A DNA stretch of 64,000 bases from Thermoguttaceae bacterium (GTDB taxonomy: Bacteria > Planctomycetota > Planctomycetia > Pirellulales > Thermoguttaceae): positions 1 to 64,000 of the forward strand of contig JAFRXD010000049.1 of NCBI GenBank assembly GCA_017441605.1, read 5' to 3'. A program made the position numbers and the translations under genes. Positions 1 to 8,816 of the stretch are shown piece by piece; position 1 is the stretch's first letter, and the number at the start of each line of letters is the position of its first letter. A model generated the notes under the pieces. The model was not told where the DNA came from and did not search any database. It saw nothing but the letters and a program-made list of their open reading frames with translations.

Positions 1-224
1 CGGTCGCGCGAGCGCTTCGATCGGGCCGTTTGGGAGGTCTTGGCGCGGACGTTTTGTCCTCGGAACCCCCAACGATCGATAATCCGTTGATTAAGGCGCC
101 CAATTGCTTTATTACGCCGCACAACGCCTGGGCTTCCCTAGAAGCGCGAACAAGACTAATCAAGACGGCGACCGATAATTTGCGCGCTTTTATTGAGGGT
201 AATCCGATCAACGTCGTCAAGTAA
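1..224 (+). CDS. D-isomer 2-hydroxyacid dehydrogenase, C-terminal end only (5' truncated by window edge)
   Basis: The frame is open from base 3 to the stop at 222-224. It reads through a region like ALRSGRLGGLGADVLSSEPP, the conserved end of the NAD-binding domain in D-2-hydroxyacid dehydrogenases (usual form: GRIGGAGLDV...EPP). About 20 residues later comes ITPHNAW, which carries the catalytic histidine position of this family. Only the last ~73 residues are present, so the substrate (glycerate, lactate, phosphoglycerate) cannot be told. The gene ends 72 bases before the lpxB start, on the same strand. The family call is firm; the exact enzyme is open. Confidence 0.8.
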   Translation, partial: VARALRSGRLGGLGADVLSSEPPTIDNPLIKAPNCFITPHNAWASLEARTRLIKTATDNLRAFIEGNPINVVK

Positions 225-296
225 CGTTTGACCAATGCTCAAGGGGCTTTCCCAAAGTTTCCGTTTTTTTCAACAGTTGTCAGTTGGGATCGAGCG

Positions 297-1592
297 ATGT
301 CTTCCCAGAACCCGCGTTTGCCAAAGAAGCGAGACGCTCCCCTTTTCTTTATTTCCGCCGGCGACCCGAGCGGAGACGCCCACGCGGCGAGACTTGTGAG
401 CGCTTTAAAGGAAAAACTCCCCGCTTCCCGTTTTATCGGGTTTGCCGGTCCCAAAACGGCGAAGGGGCATTGCGACGTGCGATTCGATTTGACGAAACAC
501 GCCGCTATGATGTTAAAACGCGCCTTGTTGAATCTTCCAAACTATCTCCGCCTTCTAAAATCGGTCGACTCAATCTTTCGCGAAGAACGTCCGGACGCGG
601 TAATTCTCGTGGACTTTCCAGGGTTCAATTGGCAAGTTGCCAAAAAAGCCAAGGCGGCTGGAATTCCGGTCATTTACTTTATGCCCCCGCAAATTTGGGG
701 CTGGGGACAATGGCGAGCGAGAAAAATGCGAAAATACGTCGATTTAGTTCTTGCGTGTTTTCGTTTCGAAGACCAATGGTTCAAAGAACAAAAATGTAAT
801 TCCGTTTTTGTTGGACATCCCTTTTTTGAAGAGGAACGTTCTAAAACTGTCGATCAAAACTTTATCGAAACCCTCCCAAACTTAATCCACGACAAATCGG
901 AGTCCGATAGACAATTAAAGAATCGACGCTTTTTGGTTTTGTTACCCGGGTCGAGGGATCAAGAAGTCATAAAGAACGCGTCGATTTTAATGGACGCCGC
1001 CAAGCTTGTGACGACGTCCGTTCCCGACGTCGTTCCCGTATTCGCGGCCTTTAAAGAATCGCAAGCCGATCGAATCTGCAACGAATTGAAAGAACGCGAC
1101 CTCGATTACCCTGTATTTGTTGGAAAAACTCCCGAACTTATGAGGGCTTCCACCTGCTGTCTAAGCGTTTCGGGGTCGGTTTCCATCGAACTGCTCTCGT
1201 TACTAAAACCGTCGGTTATTGTTTACCGAATTAGTAAAATTGAGTATTTTGTTCTGCGTTTTCTGAAACGCGTAAAATATATTACGTTAACAAATATTCT
1301 TTATGTCGACGGACTTGAAGGCGAGACTCCGTTTTATCCCAAGGGTCGCCTTCCTAAGACGACCGCGCACTCTCCGGAAGAACGCAAGCTTATGCTTTTT
1401 CCTGAGTTTATTACGACCGATAATTGTTCGGCGGACGCGTCCGTCCACTTGATCGAATGGTTCGCAAACGACGAGTCGCTCCAACGGCGCGTCGAAAAAA
1501 TGAAAGCGTTAAAGGAAGCGAACGACGTAATTGAAAGCCCGATTGAGGAAGCGTCTCTCAGGATAATCGAGTTTCTTCAATCGCGAGTTTGA
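297..1592 (+). CDS. lpxB: Lipid-A-disaccharide synthase
   Basis: LpxB is a membrane-associated GT19 glycosyltransferase that joins UDP-2,3-diacylglucosamine and lipid X to make lipid A disaccharide. The 431-residue product shows the family's landmarks: an N-terminal SAGDPSGD segment (normally GEASGD), VDFPGFNW, the PPQIWGWG motif, FVGHPF, the LLPGSR nucleotide-sugar motif, and SVSGSVSIELL near the C-terminal sugar-binding fold. An in-frame TTG at 228 would add 23 residues without similarity, so the ATG at 297 is preferred. It implies an LPS-bearing outer membrane, in line with kdsB downstream in the window. The Glu-to-Asp change in the first motif is noted separately. Confidence 0.93.
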   Translation: MSSQNPRLPKKRDAPLFFISAGDPSGDAHAARLVSALKEKLPASRFIGFAGPKTAKGHCDVRFDLTKHAAMMLKRALLNLPNYLRLLKSVDSIFREERPDAVILVDFPGFNWQVAKKAKAAGIPVIYFMPPQIWGWGQWRARKMRKYVDLVLACFRFEDQWFKEQKCNSVFVGHPFFEEERSKTVDQNFIETLPNLIHDKSESDRQLKNRRFLVLLPGSRDQEVIKNASILMDAAKLVTTSVPDVVPVFAAFKESQADRICNELKERDLDYPVFVGKTPELMRASTCCLSVSGSVSIELLSLLKPSVIVYRISKIEYFVLRFLKRVKYITLTNILYVDGLEGETPFYPKGRLPKTTAHSPEERKLMLFPEFITTDNCSADASVHLIEWFANDESLQRRVEKMKALKEANDVIESPIEEASLRIIEFLQSRV

Positions 1593-1615
1593 AAGCCCCG
1601 CGACAACTAAACAAC

Positions 1616-1657
1616 AAAAGGCGTCGTTTGTCCAAAAGTGGTAAACGACGCCTTTTT
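1616..1657. terminator. Bidirectional Rho-independent terminator between lpxB and the GH78 gene
   Basis: A 13-14 bp stem (AAAGGCGTCGTTT at 1617-1629 with its complement at 1643-1655) encloses a 13-nt loop. It is flanked by A's on the left and a T run on the right. It lies between two convergent genes and can serve both. Confidence 0.9.
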
Positions 1658-1686
1658 AAACGCTTCCGAACAAACGTCGCTCTAGG

Positions 1687-4596
1687 TCAGTTCGTTATTT
1701 TCGAGGTCGCGATATAGTCCCCGGAGCCAACCGTAACAATCCGGCGACCGGGATTCTCGCCTTCGGATTCTTGATAAACGGATTCGATATCGATAATTCT
1801 TTCCGTTCTGTCGCCCGAATCAAGCGCTCGTTCGACAGTAAAGGGCGAAGTCTCGTTCGCAACAGGTATTTCCAAACGCGAAGTAGTTCCAGGAGGCACG
1901 GACGCCTTCCACGTAAAAGCGCCGCTGGTTTCATCGAGACTCCAATCGGACACGATTTTTCCATAAGGCGTTAGATAATCTCCGCGAGCTCGATTGATTT
2001 TACCCGGCATAGGGTGCGGACACAACGCGCTTTTACCAAAAGCGACAGAATCGTCCGCTTGTCGAATCCCCGCGACGTCGGAGGAAAACCATTCTAAAAT
2101 CGCCCCAAACATAAAATGGTTCATCGAACTGCCTGGACCGTCCCAAGTTTCGGAAAGAGTTTTCATTCCCCATTTTGTCAACATATGAACATAACCGGGA
2201 GCGTCCTCGCGTTGTAACATTTTCCAAAGGACGTCGGCGCGTCCATATTTCGAAAGCGCTCTGATTAAAAACGGCCATGCGACCTCGCCGCAACTCGGGC
2301 GATAGTCCCATTTCTCAATGTCCTTTAACAAATGTTGAAAAACGTCGCCACAATATTCCTCGGGAACAAGATCAAACGACAAAGCGAAAGCATAGGACGC
2401 TTGCGATCCAGTGGCGACAACTTTTGTCTCGGGATTAAAATAGTTTCTTTGAAAATCGGAAACAGCCTCTCGATTCAAGTTGCGATAAAACAAAGCGTCG
2501 TCGCTTTTACCAAGTTTTTCTGCAAAAAACTCCATTATTCGCGCGTTGTCACAGAGAAAAGCGGTCGCGGTAAGCTCGCCGGGAGTGTGTTGCGAATACC
2601 CCGCGTGTCGACGCTCGGGACTCCAATCGTACCAATCGCCCAATCCGGCTTTAACTAGTCCGCGCTCGTCGCGAGTCGAAGCCATGAACCGAACGTACTT
2701 GTCCATCGTTTCATACTGCGCTCCTATGATTTCCTCGTCCCCGTACCACCGATAAAGTACCCAAGGAACTTGAACGCAAGCGGAACTCCATTCCGCCGAC
2801 CAAAAAAACCCTTCGACAAAACGCGTGTATTCGGGCGCAATGTCCGGGATCATACCGTTTTCAAGCTGCGCCTCGGTCATATCGCGACAGATTTTTCTGT
2901 ACAGCGTCTGGATATTGTAACGATACAGAATAGAAGGGCCCATTAAGTGCGTCTCTTCGAGCCAGCCTAATTTTTCCCTATGGGGACAATCGGTAAAAAG
3001 ACTAACAATATTGCTCCGAGCGGATCGATCCACCATTAGTTCGATCTCGTCTAAATACTTGCCGTCCGATTCAAAGGAGCCAAATCGCTCGAGATCGGCG
3101 CCAACCCTTTCGGCTTCAATGTCGATAATTTGCGTTTTTGGAGATTGCTTCTTAATCGCTTTTTCAAGGTCGGGCTCGTACTCGGCGCCATCGAAATACG
3201 CGTATTGAAACCCCCAATATCCAAAGACGGAACTTAGTTTTTCGTCGGGAAATACGGAATGCGGCCAACTGGATCTATCAAAACTATCGCTCAATTCAAA
3301 CGGGACGCGCGCCGTTTCAAGAGAGAATATCCCTTCTCCCCTCTCGGAAGCGGTGGAAGGGCCGAAAAGATAGGAATCGCTATGTCCGTTCCATGGAGAG
3401 TCCCGCATCTCCGCCAACGAAATCTCAACTTTGCTTCCCTCCGCCGGAACGCACCGAAACACCGGTCTACCGGCAAAATTGAATCCAAAGTCGGCTTCGA
3501 TCTTACCGTCGTCCATAACGCGAACCGAATTGGGCTTCAACGTTTCCCACGAAACGACGGGCTGTTGAATTTGCGCTCTCAGTACCCCGCCGGGGCCGTC
3601 CGTTACCTTCGCGGGCTCGGGAACTCCGCGCGCTAAAACGCGATTTTCCGAGACGACTCCCAAAGAAAAATCTAGATCGTCCCCTCCGTAAACACAGGAA
3701 AAAACGACGGGCGACGGAAGAAAACGCCAACTCTCGTCACTACAAATCGTCTGAATTGAGCCGTCCTTATAACGAACGACTAATTGAGCTATCAACTGCG
3801 GCAATCCAAATGACCCGGTAAATTTGACGTAGCGGCCTCCGGGCACATTGTACATGCCGTTCCCCAAAAGAACGCTTATGGAATGGGAGTCCGAGGAAAC
3901 CAATTCTTGTTTAACGTCGTAGGTAACGTAAAGACATGTTTTCTTATAATTAGTCCAACCGGGATCTATTGAACTTCGATTTCCAACTCGCGACGAATCG
4001 ACGGAAACAATTTGCTGTCCAAGACCGCAAACGTGCAAAAAAGCGTCGACAATGTTCGATTTCTCTTGATCGAGCGTAAAAACGCGGTAAAGAAGAGGCA
4101 AAGGGTCGGAATCCGCGCGTTCGGCGGTTATCCATTTTGCGCGCCAATCGTTCGGAGCCATTATCCCCGTGACAAATTCGCCTCGCGTTTGCTCTACGAT
4201 TTCCGACTCCGTCCCGTCAATAGTCCTTCCTCTCCACACAACTGTGACTTGGCAAAAGAAACGTTGGGAAGACGCCAAGGGCTTCCCCGCGTACTTAACG
4301 CCGAAACACTGTTCGGAAACAACTTCCCCGCTCCGCCAATAATCGGGCGCATTGGCGTCCAAAAGGGAAGTAGAGGACGCGACCGAAACGGAATATTTAA
4401 CCTGCTTGACGTCGAAATAACCGTCCGTTTTTAACGTCCAAGCAAACTCGGGAGAAGGATTGTCGACTCCGATTGTGGGAACCGGGCGACAATCGACCGT
4501 GAGTCGAACGATTTCAGCCTCGCTTTTCTCAAAAGACGCGAGTAAAATAGTTATTAACAATACCGAAATAGATAAGCGCGTTAAATTCTTATTCAA
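1687..4596 (-). CDS. Secreted alpha-L-rhamnosidase, GH78 family
   Basis: This is a 969-residue secreted glycosidase that would release terminal alpha-L-rhamnose from pectic or other rhamnose-containing glycans. An upstream TTG at 4647 is possible. I chose TTG at 4596 because a strong Shine-Dalgarno (GAGGAG) sits 7 nt before it, and translation from there gives a clean signal peptide (NKNLTRL followed by ~15 hydrophobic residues ending near SEA). GH78 marks in order are the N-terminal Fn3-like beta-domain (NPSPEFAW), the D-type beta-sandwich with EADFGFNFAGRPVFRC, and the (alpha/alpha)6 catalytic domain with FTDCPHREKLGWLEE, then LGDWYDW and SETWDGPGSSMNH. The last segments hold the acidic residues expected for catalysis. 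It is monocistronic, between a hairpin upstream and the shared terminator downstream. Confidence 0.92.
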   Translation of the reverse strand: MNKNLTRLSISVLLITILLASFEKSEAEIVRLTVDCRPVPTIGVDNPSPEFAWTLKTDGYFDVKQVKYSVSVASSTSLLDANAPDYWRSGEVVSEQCFGVKYAGKPLASSQRFFCQVTVVWRGRTIDGTESEIVEQTRGEFVTGIMAPNDWRAKWITAERADSDPLPLLYRVFTLDQEKSNIVDAFLHVCGLGQQIVSVDSSRVGNRSSIDPGWTNYKKTCLYVTYDVKQELVSSDSHSISVLLGNGMYNVPGGRYVKFTGSFGLPQLIAQLVVRYKDGSIQTICSDESWRFLPSPVVFSCVYGGDDLDFSLGVVSENRVLARGVPEPAKVTDGPGGVLRAQIQQPVVSWETLKPNSVRVMDDGKIEADFGFNFAGRPVFRCVPAEGSKVEISLAEMRDSPWNGHSDSYLFGPSTASERGEGIFSLETARVPFELSDSFDRSSWPHSVFPDEKLSSVFGYWGFQYAYFDGAEYEPDLEKAIKKQSPKTQIIDIEAERVGADLERFGSFESDGKYLDEIELMVDRSARSNIVSLFTDCPHREKLGWLEETHLMGPSILYRYNIQTLYRKICRDMTEAQLENGMIPDIAPEYTRFVEGFFWSAEWSSACVQVPWVLYRWYGDEEIIGAQYETMDKYVRFMASTRDERGLVKAGLGDWYDWSPERRHAGYSQHTPGELTATAFLCDNARIMEFFAEKLGKSDDALFYRNLNREAVSDFQRNYFNPETKVVATGSQASYAFALSFDLVPEEYCGDVFQHLLKDIEKWDYRPSCGEVAWPFLIRALSKYGRADVLWKMLQREDAPGYVHMLTKWGMKTLSETWDGPGSSMNHFMFGAILEWFSSDVAGIRQADDSVAFGKSALCPHPMPGKINRARGDYLTPYGKIVSDWSLDETSGAFTWKASVPPGTTSRLEIPVANETSPFTVERALDSGDRTERIIDIESVYQESEGENPGRRIVTVGSGDYIATSKITN

Positions 4597-4649
4597 AATA
4601 CCACTCCTCGAGGCAAAAGAGCGCAACGCTACTATTCGCGAATACAAAT

Positions 4650-4669
4650 AAGGAAGCGCTCGCTTCCTT
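4650..4669 (-). terminator. Hairpin ending the surface-polysaccharide operon (weak terminator)
   Basis: AAGGAAGC and GCTTCCTT form a perfect 8-bp stem around GCTC, lying between the CapK-like gene and the GH78 gene, both minus strand. Read on the minus strand it is followed by TTATTTGT, a poor T-tract, so termination may be partial. Read on the plus strand it has a TTTT tail but no gene to end. Confidence 0.45.
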
Positions 4670-4795
4670 TTCGCGCGACGAGTTTCATTATACGTTGACG
4701 TCTAATAGACGGCAAGAAAAACGTTCTCGTCAAACAATTCCGAACGCGATTTATCTCCCGTGGTAATCGCAAAAGAAACCAATTTGTTTCGAACT

Positions 4796-6160
4796 TTATT
4801 TACCGGATCCGCGAACGACATTTTCGTCGGTGATCCTTAACGGAGTCTTTCCACGACGCGATAAAAAAGGAGCGTCCACAAATCTAAACGCGCAATCCAA
4901 ATTGAGTCGATCAAAATCGAAAGCCTTCTTCGCTTGCTCGATCGAAATCTCGCGTCTTGGCGTAATCCAAAAAGTAACTTTTCCGGGTTGAGTCTGTTCG
5001 ACTTGAACGCAGCGGACGATCTCCCAAGTCGACTCTCGACACGATAAATTCAGATGAGTTATTGAAAACTTTTGTCCGTTTTTATCGACAAGATAATCGC
5101 CCGATCTTCCTTCGGAGATCCTGAAGGAGCGCAATAGTCCGTCGCGAATTTCTACGGGCTCGATTATGTCGTCTATTTGATATCGGATAAAAGGAGAAGC
5201 GCTATTCCAATACGCTGTCCCTACCAAGGACACTCGACCGTCGGAAGTCTCCAAAGCCTCGCAATACCCGTAACTTTGCATAGGTTCGTAGAGGTAGTCC
5301 TCCGTTTTCTCGTAAGCGAGGACGCAACGTTCCGAAAGTCCGTACCAAGAAATCGTCGGACATTGAGTTGTTCGTTCAACGACCTCGCGAAAATGAGGAA
5401 ACGGATACTCGGAAGCCAAAAGGGAACCTCTCAACGTCCGACGCAATTGAATTAGAAAATCGGGAGCGCTCGTTTCGCCGTACGCGAGTATTTCCGCCCA
5501 AGCGCTCGGATAACCTCGAAAAAAGCGAACTTGTCTCCGCTTGAAAGGCAGCGCCAAAAAAGCTTCGATTAACTCGTTTCTAGGATAATGAACGTTCAAT
5601 ACGATCGAATGCCTCAAAGCGTCGTAAAAAACGCGAGGCTTTTCGGGTTCCAAAGCGACGGAAAGTAACAACGATTTCTGACAATATCCTAGTTTCTTCC
5701 AAATAACGTGAATATGGGCCCATTCGTTACCTATTTGTCGAGGATCTGAATAAAACTTAAACGGCTCGCCGGTAGATCCCCCGGTAAAGGTCGCGACTCT
5801 TCCGCGCCTCGGAGCCGAACGTTCTTCAAGTGGAACGGTTTGCAAAAGATCTTTTGTGACGACCGGTATTTTTCCAATATCATCAAAGGAACAAAGTTGC
5901 TCGGGTGAAAAGCCTCGTTCGACATAAAAGCGACGATAAAAAGGAACGGTGTAAAACGCCAGTTCCACAAGGGTCTTGATTCGCTCGAAAATAAAGGCTC
6001 GTTTGAAATCTGACGACGAATCTTCAAATTGTCGAATCGTCTTCAAAGCGTTTCGATAGTCCGCGCCATATCCCAATCGAATCTCGTAAGGAACGCGAGC
6101 CGCAACTTCTCCGATAAATCTAGGCGCCTCGGGCGCGAACCGTTTTATAAACGCGAGCAT
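4796..6160 (-). CDS. CapK/PaaK-like adenylate-forming enzyme, polysaccharide cluster
   Basis: The 454-residue product resembles the CapK/phenylacetate-CoA-ligase branch of adenylate-forming enzymes. It has an N-terminal helical part, PVVTKDLLQ, and the phosphate-binding loop FTGGSTGEPFKFY at about residues 127-140. A middle part carries SWYGLSER, then RYQIDDIIEP and SGRSGDYLVDKNGQKF, which match the A5-A8 motif region. Family members in capsule and surface-polysaccharide clusters are often assigned to non-sugar decorations, but the substrate here is unknown. It is the last gene of a four-gene minus-strand operon and overlaps the preceding GT4 gene by 16 bases. Confidence 0.8.
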   Translation of the reverse strand: MLAFIKRFAPEAPRFIGEVAARVPYEIRLGYGADYRNALKTIRQFEDSSSDFKRAFIFERIKTLVELAFYTVPFYRRFYVERGFSPEQLCSFDDIGKIPVVTKDLLQTVPLEERSAPRRGRVATFTGGSTGEPFKFYSDPRQIGNEWAHIHVIWKKLGYCQKSLLLSVALEPEKPRVFYDALRHSIVLNVHYPRNELIEAFLALPFKRRQVRFFRGYPSAWAEILAYGETSAPDFLIQLRRTLRGSLLASEYPFPHFREVVERTTQCPTISWYGLSERCVLAYEKTEDYLYEPMQSYGYCEALETSDGRVSLVGTAYWNSASPFIRYQIDDIIEPVEIRDGLLRSFRISEGRSGDYLVDKNGQKFSITHLNLSCRESTWEIVRCVQVEQTQPGKVTFWITPRREISIEQAKKAFDFDRLNLDCAFRFVDAPFLSRRGKTPLRITDENVVRGSGK

Positions 6161-7341
6161 TTCTTTCTATCGATAATCGATTGATATATTTGGATTAATT
6201 GCTGATAATTACGTTCGGGAGAATAGAAAAGTTCGTAGCGCTTTCTAGCCGCCTCTCCATATTTTCGTCTTTGTTCAAGGCGCGTCGTCAGTTCAAGCAC
6301 GGCTTGTTTCAACGAATCTCTGTCGCCAGATTCAAAAAGCAAACCGGCTTTGGTTTCGCCGTCGCCGACAATCTCGCGTCTAGAACCCAAGTTAGAAGCA
6401 ACTACCGGAACCCCCATGGCAAACGCCTCCAAAAGAGTCATTCCCAATCCTTCGTAACAAACCGAAGGAAAAACGAGAAAATCCGACGCCCCTATGATTT
6501 GTAACGTTTCCTTTGAAGGACGATTTCCCAAAAAGCGAACGTTGGAGGAAGCGAACGCACTAACGCGCTCGCGATCGGGTCCGTCGCCCACTACGACCAA
6601 TGGATAATCTATATCGCGCCAAGCGTCGATCAATAATCGAATCCCTTTTTCTTCCGAAAGCCGCCCCACAAAAACCGCTTGACGAGGAAAAAACCGAAAC
6701 GATTCCACCGATTGAAGTTCGGTCTTTGGATCGAACAAAAAATACGGCTTGACGAAAAGTTTTTCTTCCGGAAAACCCGCGGTTAAAAACTTCTCTTTTG
6801 CGAACCGCGTCGGAAGGACAAACGCGTCGACGCACTCTTTAACAAAGTCGCGAGTATTGCGGTAAAAAGAGTATTGCAGCGCTCGAAAAAAGAAACTCGA
6901 AGCGCAACCTTTACGCCATAGGGAACGAACGGGGTTCCGATGTAAGCACTCCTCGCAGGGAACGGCGCCGCGGCGCAATTGTCCCCCCGGACATAGAAGA
7001 CGGTAATTATGAATTGAAAGAACAATTCCAACGCCAAGATCGCGAGCGGCCTCAAAAACCGCTGTTGAAAAAACGAATTTGTAATTATGAACGTGCAATA
7101 TGTCGGGCCGGAATCGCCTAATAATTCTTGTCGCGTCTTCTCGAACGTCTTGAAATCGAAACGAACAAGCGGCGGATATCTTTTTTCTCAAAGGAAAATT
7201 CGCGAGTTCGATATTCGATCGCTCAAATGTTTCGACCTCTATTCCTTTGTCGCGCAACAAATTTGTCTCGTTATTAAAAACGGTTTCCTCTCCGCCCGTC
7301 GCGCGATCGCCGTAGTGATTGTGAGCGATTAAGGCTCTCAT
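6145..7341 (-). CDS. Glycosyltransferase family 4, surface polysaccharide
   Basis: A cytoplasmic GT-B glycosyltransferase of 398 residues. The N-terminal acceptor domain starts ALIAHNHYG and includes DILHVHNYKF. The C-terminal GT4 domain has VFVGRLSEEKGI, VVGDGPDRE, and the donor-binding E-x7-E segment in PSVCYEGLGMTLLEAFAMGVPVVAS. A GCE/CLH cysteine-containing loop (CPGG...CEECLH) in the first domain is common in this subgroup. The start is the ATG at 7341, not the upstream in-frame codon at 7368: an AAGGAGG ribosome site precedes it, and it forms an ATGA overlap with the stop of the ligase gene, indicating translational coupling. Confidence 0.9.
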   Translation of the reverse strand: MRALIAHNHYGDRATGGEETVFNNETNLLRDKGIEVETFERSNIELANFPLRKKISAACSFRFQDVREDATRIIRRFRPDILHVHNYKFVFSTAVFEAARDLGVGIVLSIHNYRLLCPGGQLRRGAVPCEECLHRNPVRSLWRKGCASSFFFRALQYSFYRNTRDFVKECVDAFVLPTRFAKEKFLTAGFPEEKLFVKPYFLFDPKTELQSVESFRFFPRQAVFVGRLSEEKGIRLLIDAWRDIDYPLVVVGDGPDRERVSAFASSNVRFLGNRPSKETLQIIGASDFLVFPSVCYEGLGMTLLEAFAMGVPVVASNLGSRREIVGDGETKAGLLFESGDRDSLKQAVLELTTRLEQRRKYGEAARKRYELFYSPERNYQQLIQIYQSIIDRKKCSRL

Positions 7342-8807
7342 TGATCGCCTCCTTGCGTTCGCTTCCAAAAATCGTCTATTGCTTCAATTCTCTGTTGACG
7401 GACTTTTTTCTCCGATTCCTCGATTTCTTCAAAATCAAAGGTCGCAATTGCTTCCTCAAATATCGCAAGCGAATCGCTTCCAGAGTTTTTGTCGGATTCT
7501 TTGGCTAGATCGTCTTCGAAACGCTCTTCGTTCAAGGCGAGCGTCTCACGGAAAGAGCGAGTCGAAGTCGACCATATCGCGATGGGCGCCCTCTCTTCTC
7601 CGACTAGACCTCGCTCTATCAAATAGCGCTGGAGGGTTATCAGCATAAAAAGAGTGTACGTCGCTTGAAATACGCCGGTAAAAAGACCGACTAATAACAC
7701 GAAAACGGTCGACGATCTCAATACTATATCTTCGAGGGAATCGCGAGTTAGCCTATCGCGTCCTGTAAAGAGCAATCTGAAACAAACCGCAAAATATATA
7801 ACAACCCCGCAAAAGCCGTAAACGGTGAGAAAATCGAAAAGATCGCTATGGGCGCCAATTCGCGCCCCGCACGCCTCGTACATTAACTCTTTCATCGAGT
7901 AATGACCGGAACCGATAAGAAAGTGTCGCAATGATTCGGGGTTTAAAAAATGATTCCAAGAAGCCAGGATAAGCGTCGCGCGTCCGCTTCCCTGATCGTC
8001 CCGCACTTCGTTCCACCGAACCAAAAAACTCTCGCCGAGCGAAGAACCAAAGAAGGCGACCGCGAGCGATAAAAGCAAAACGCAAATAGCGACAGCCTTC
8101 ATTCTCTCTCTTCGCAACAACTTGACGACAACGCACAAGAACGAGAGCGCAACGGCTAGCTGATTCGCGCGATTATAACTGATCAATAAAACGATTGTCC
8201 CTAAAACGACCGCGAAAAGAAACAGCGCCCGAGGCTTTTTATGAACGAGATACCAATAAAACGAAAGAAACGAATTCAAAACAACGAACGAAACAATTGT
8301 TTTTCCGGAAACGTTAATCGAACCAACGCTAGCGTGAACGTTGGAATACATCGAATCGGAACCCCGGGTCGCGTACGTCAAAATAGCGAGAAAGCACTGA
8401 ATGAAAGCGCCAAACCAAAAACAATGAATCAAACGCTTCAAATAAGGATAGGGAATCCCGTCCCGAGATACGCAAATCGCAAAAAGGAACCAAGCGAGAA
8501 AACGCCCCGCGTACATTATCTCTTGAAACGGTTCGGGACAATCCAAAAAAAACGCAAAGTACAGAGAAGAAAGCGAGAAAAAGAATATTCCCAATGACCA
8601 AACGTCAAAACCTTCGCGCAAATTAAATTCTTTAAAACGCCACAAGGAAAGCGTGGCGAGGACGGCGAGCGCTTGAAACAATTGGATTAGAGGAGCGCCG
8701 GCCCCCTCGTCGACGTTCGCCATAAAAATGTGCGTCAACAGCGGATAAAAGGCCGCGTAAGCGAGCAAGAAGCCTAAAGAAACTCTTTTAAAAAAGGGCA
8801 ATGGCAT
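7338..8807 (-). CDS. O-antigen ligase/polymerase-like (WaaL/Wzy type) polytopic membrane protein
   Basis: This 489-residue protein has about ten hydrophobic segments in its first ~400 residues. The periplasmic loop contains the ligase/polymerase signature region GSGHYSMKELMYEACGARIGAHSD (the family typically has H-S/N-x-x-L after a hydrophobic stretch). RWNEVRDDQGSGRATL lies before it, as in WaaL and exopolysaccharide polymerases. Polymerase and ligase cannot be told apart from sequence alone. The last ~85 residues are hydrophilic and acidic, an unusual cytoplasmic tail. It lies between two GT4 genes, 9 bases after one and overlapping the next by 4, so it is clearly co-transcribed. Confidence 0.82.
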   Translation of the reverse strand: MPLPFFKRVSLGFLLAYAAFYPLLTHIFMANVDEGAGAPLIQLFQALAVLATLSLWRFKEFNLREGFDVWSLGIFFFSLSSLYFAFFLDCPEPFQEIMYAGRFLAWFLFAICVSRDGIPYPYLKRLIHCFWFGAFIQCFLAILTYATRGSDSMYSNVHASVGSINVSGKTIVSFVVLNSFLSFYWYLVHKKPRALFLFAVVLGTIVLLISYNRANQLAVALSFLCVVVKLLRRERMKAVAICVLLLSLAVAFFGSSLGESFLVRWNEVRDDQGSGRATLILASWNHFLNPESLRHFLIGSGHYSMKELMYEACGARIGAHSDLFDFLTVYGFCGVVIYFAVCFRLLFTGRDRLTRDSLEDIVLRSSTVFVLLVGLFTGVFQATYTLFMLITLQRYLIERGLVGEERAPIAIWSTSTRSFRETLALNEERFEDDLAKESDKNSGSDSLAIFEEAIATFDFEEIEESEKKVRQQRIEAIDDFWKRTQGGDQ

Positions 8808-8816
8808 TAACGTTCT

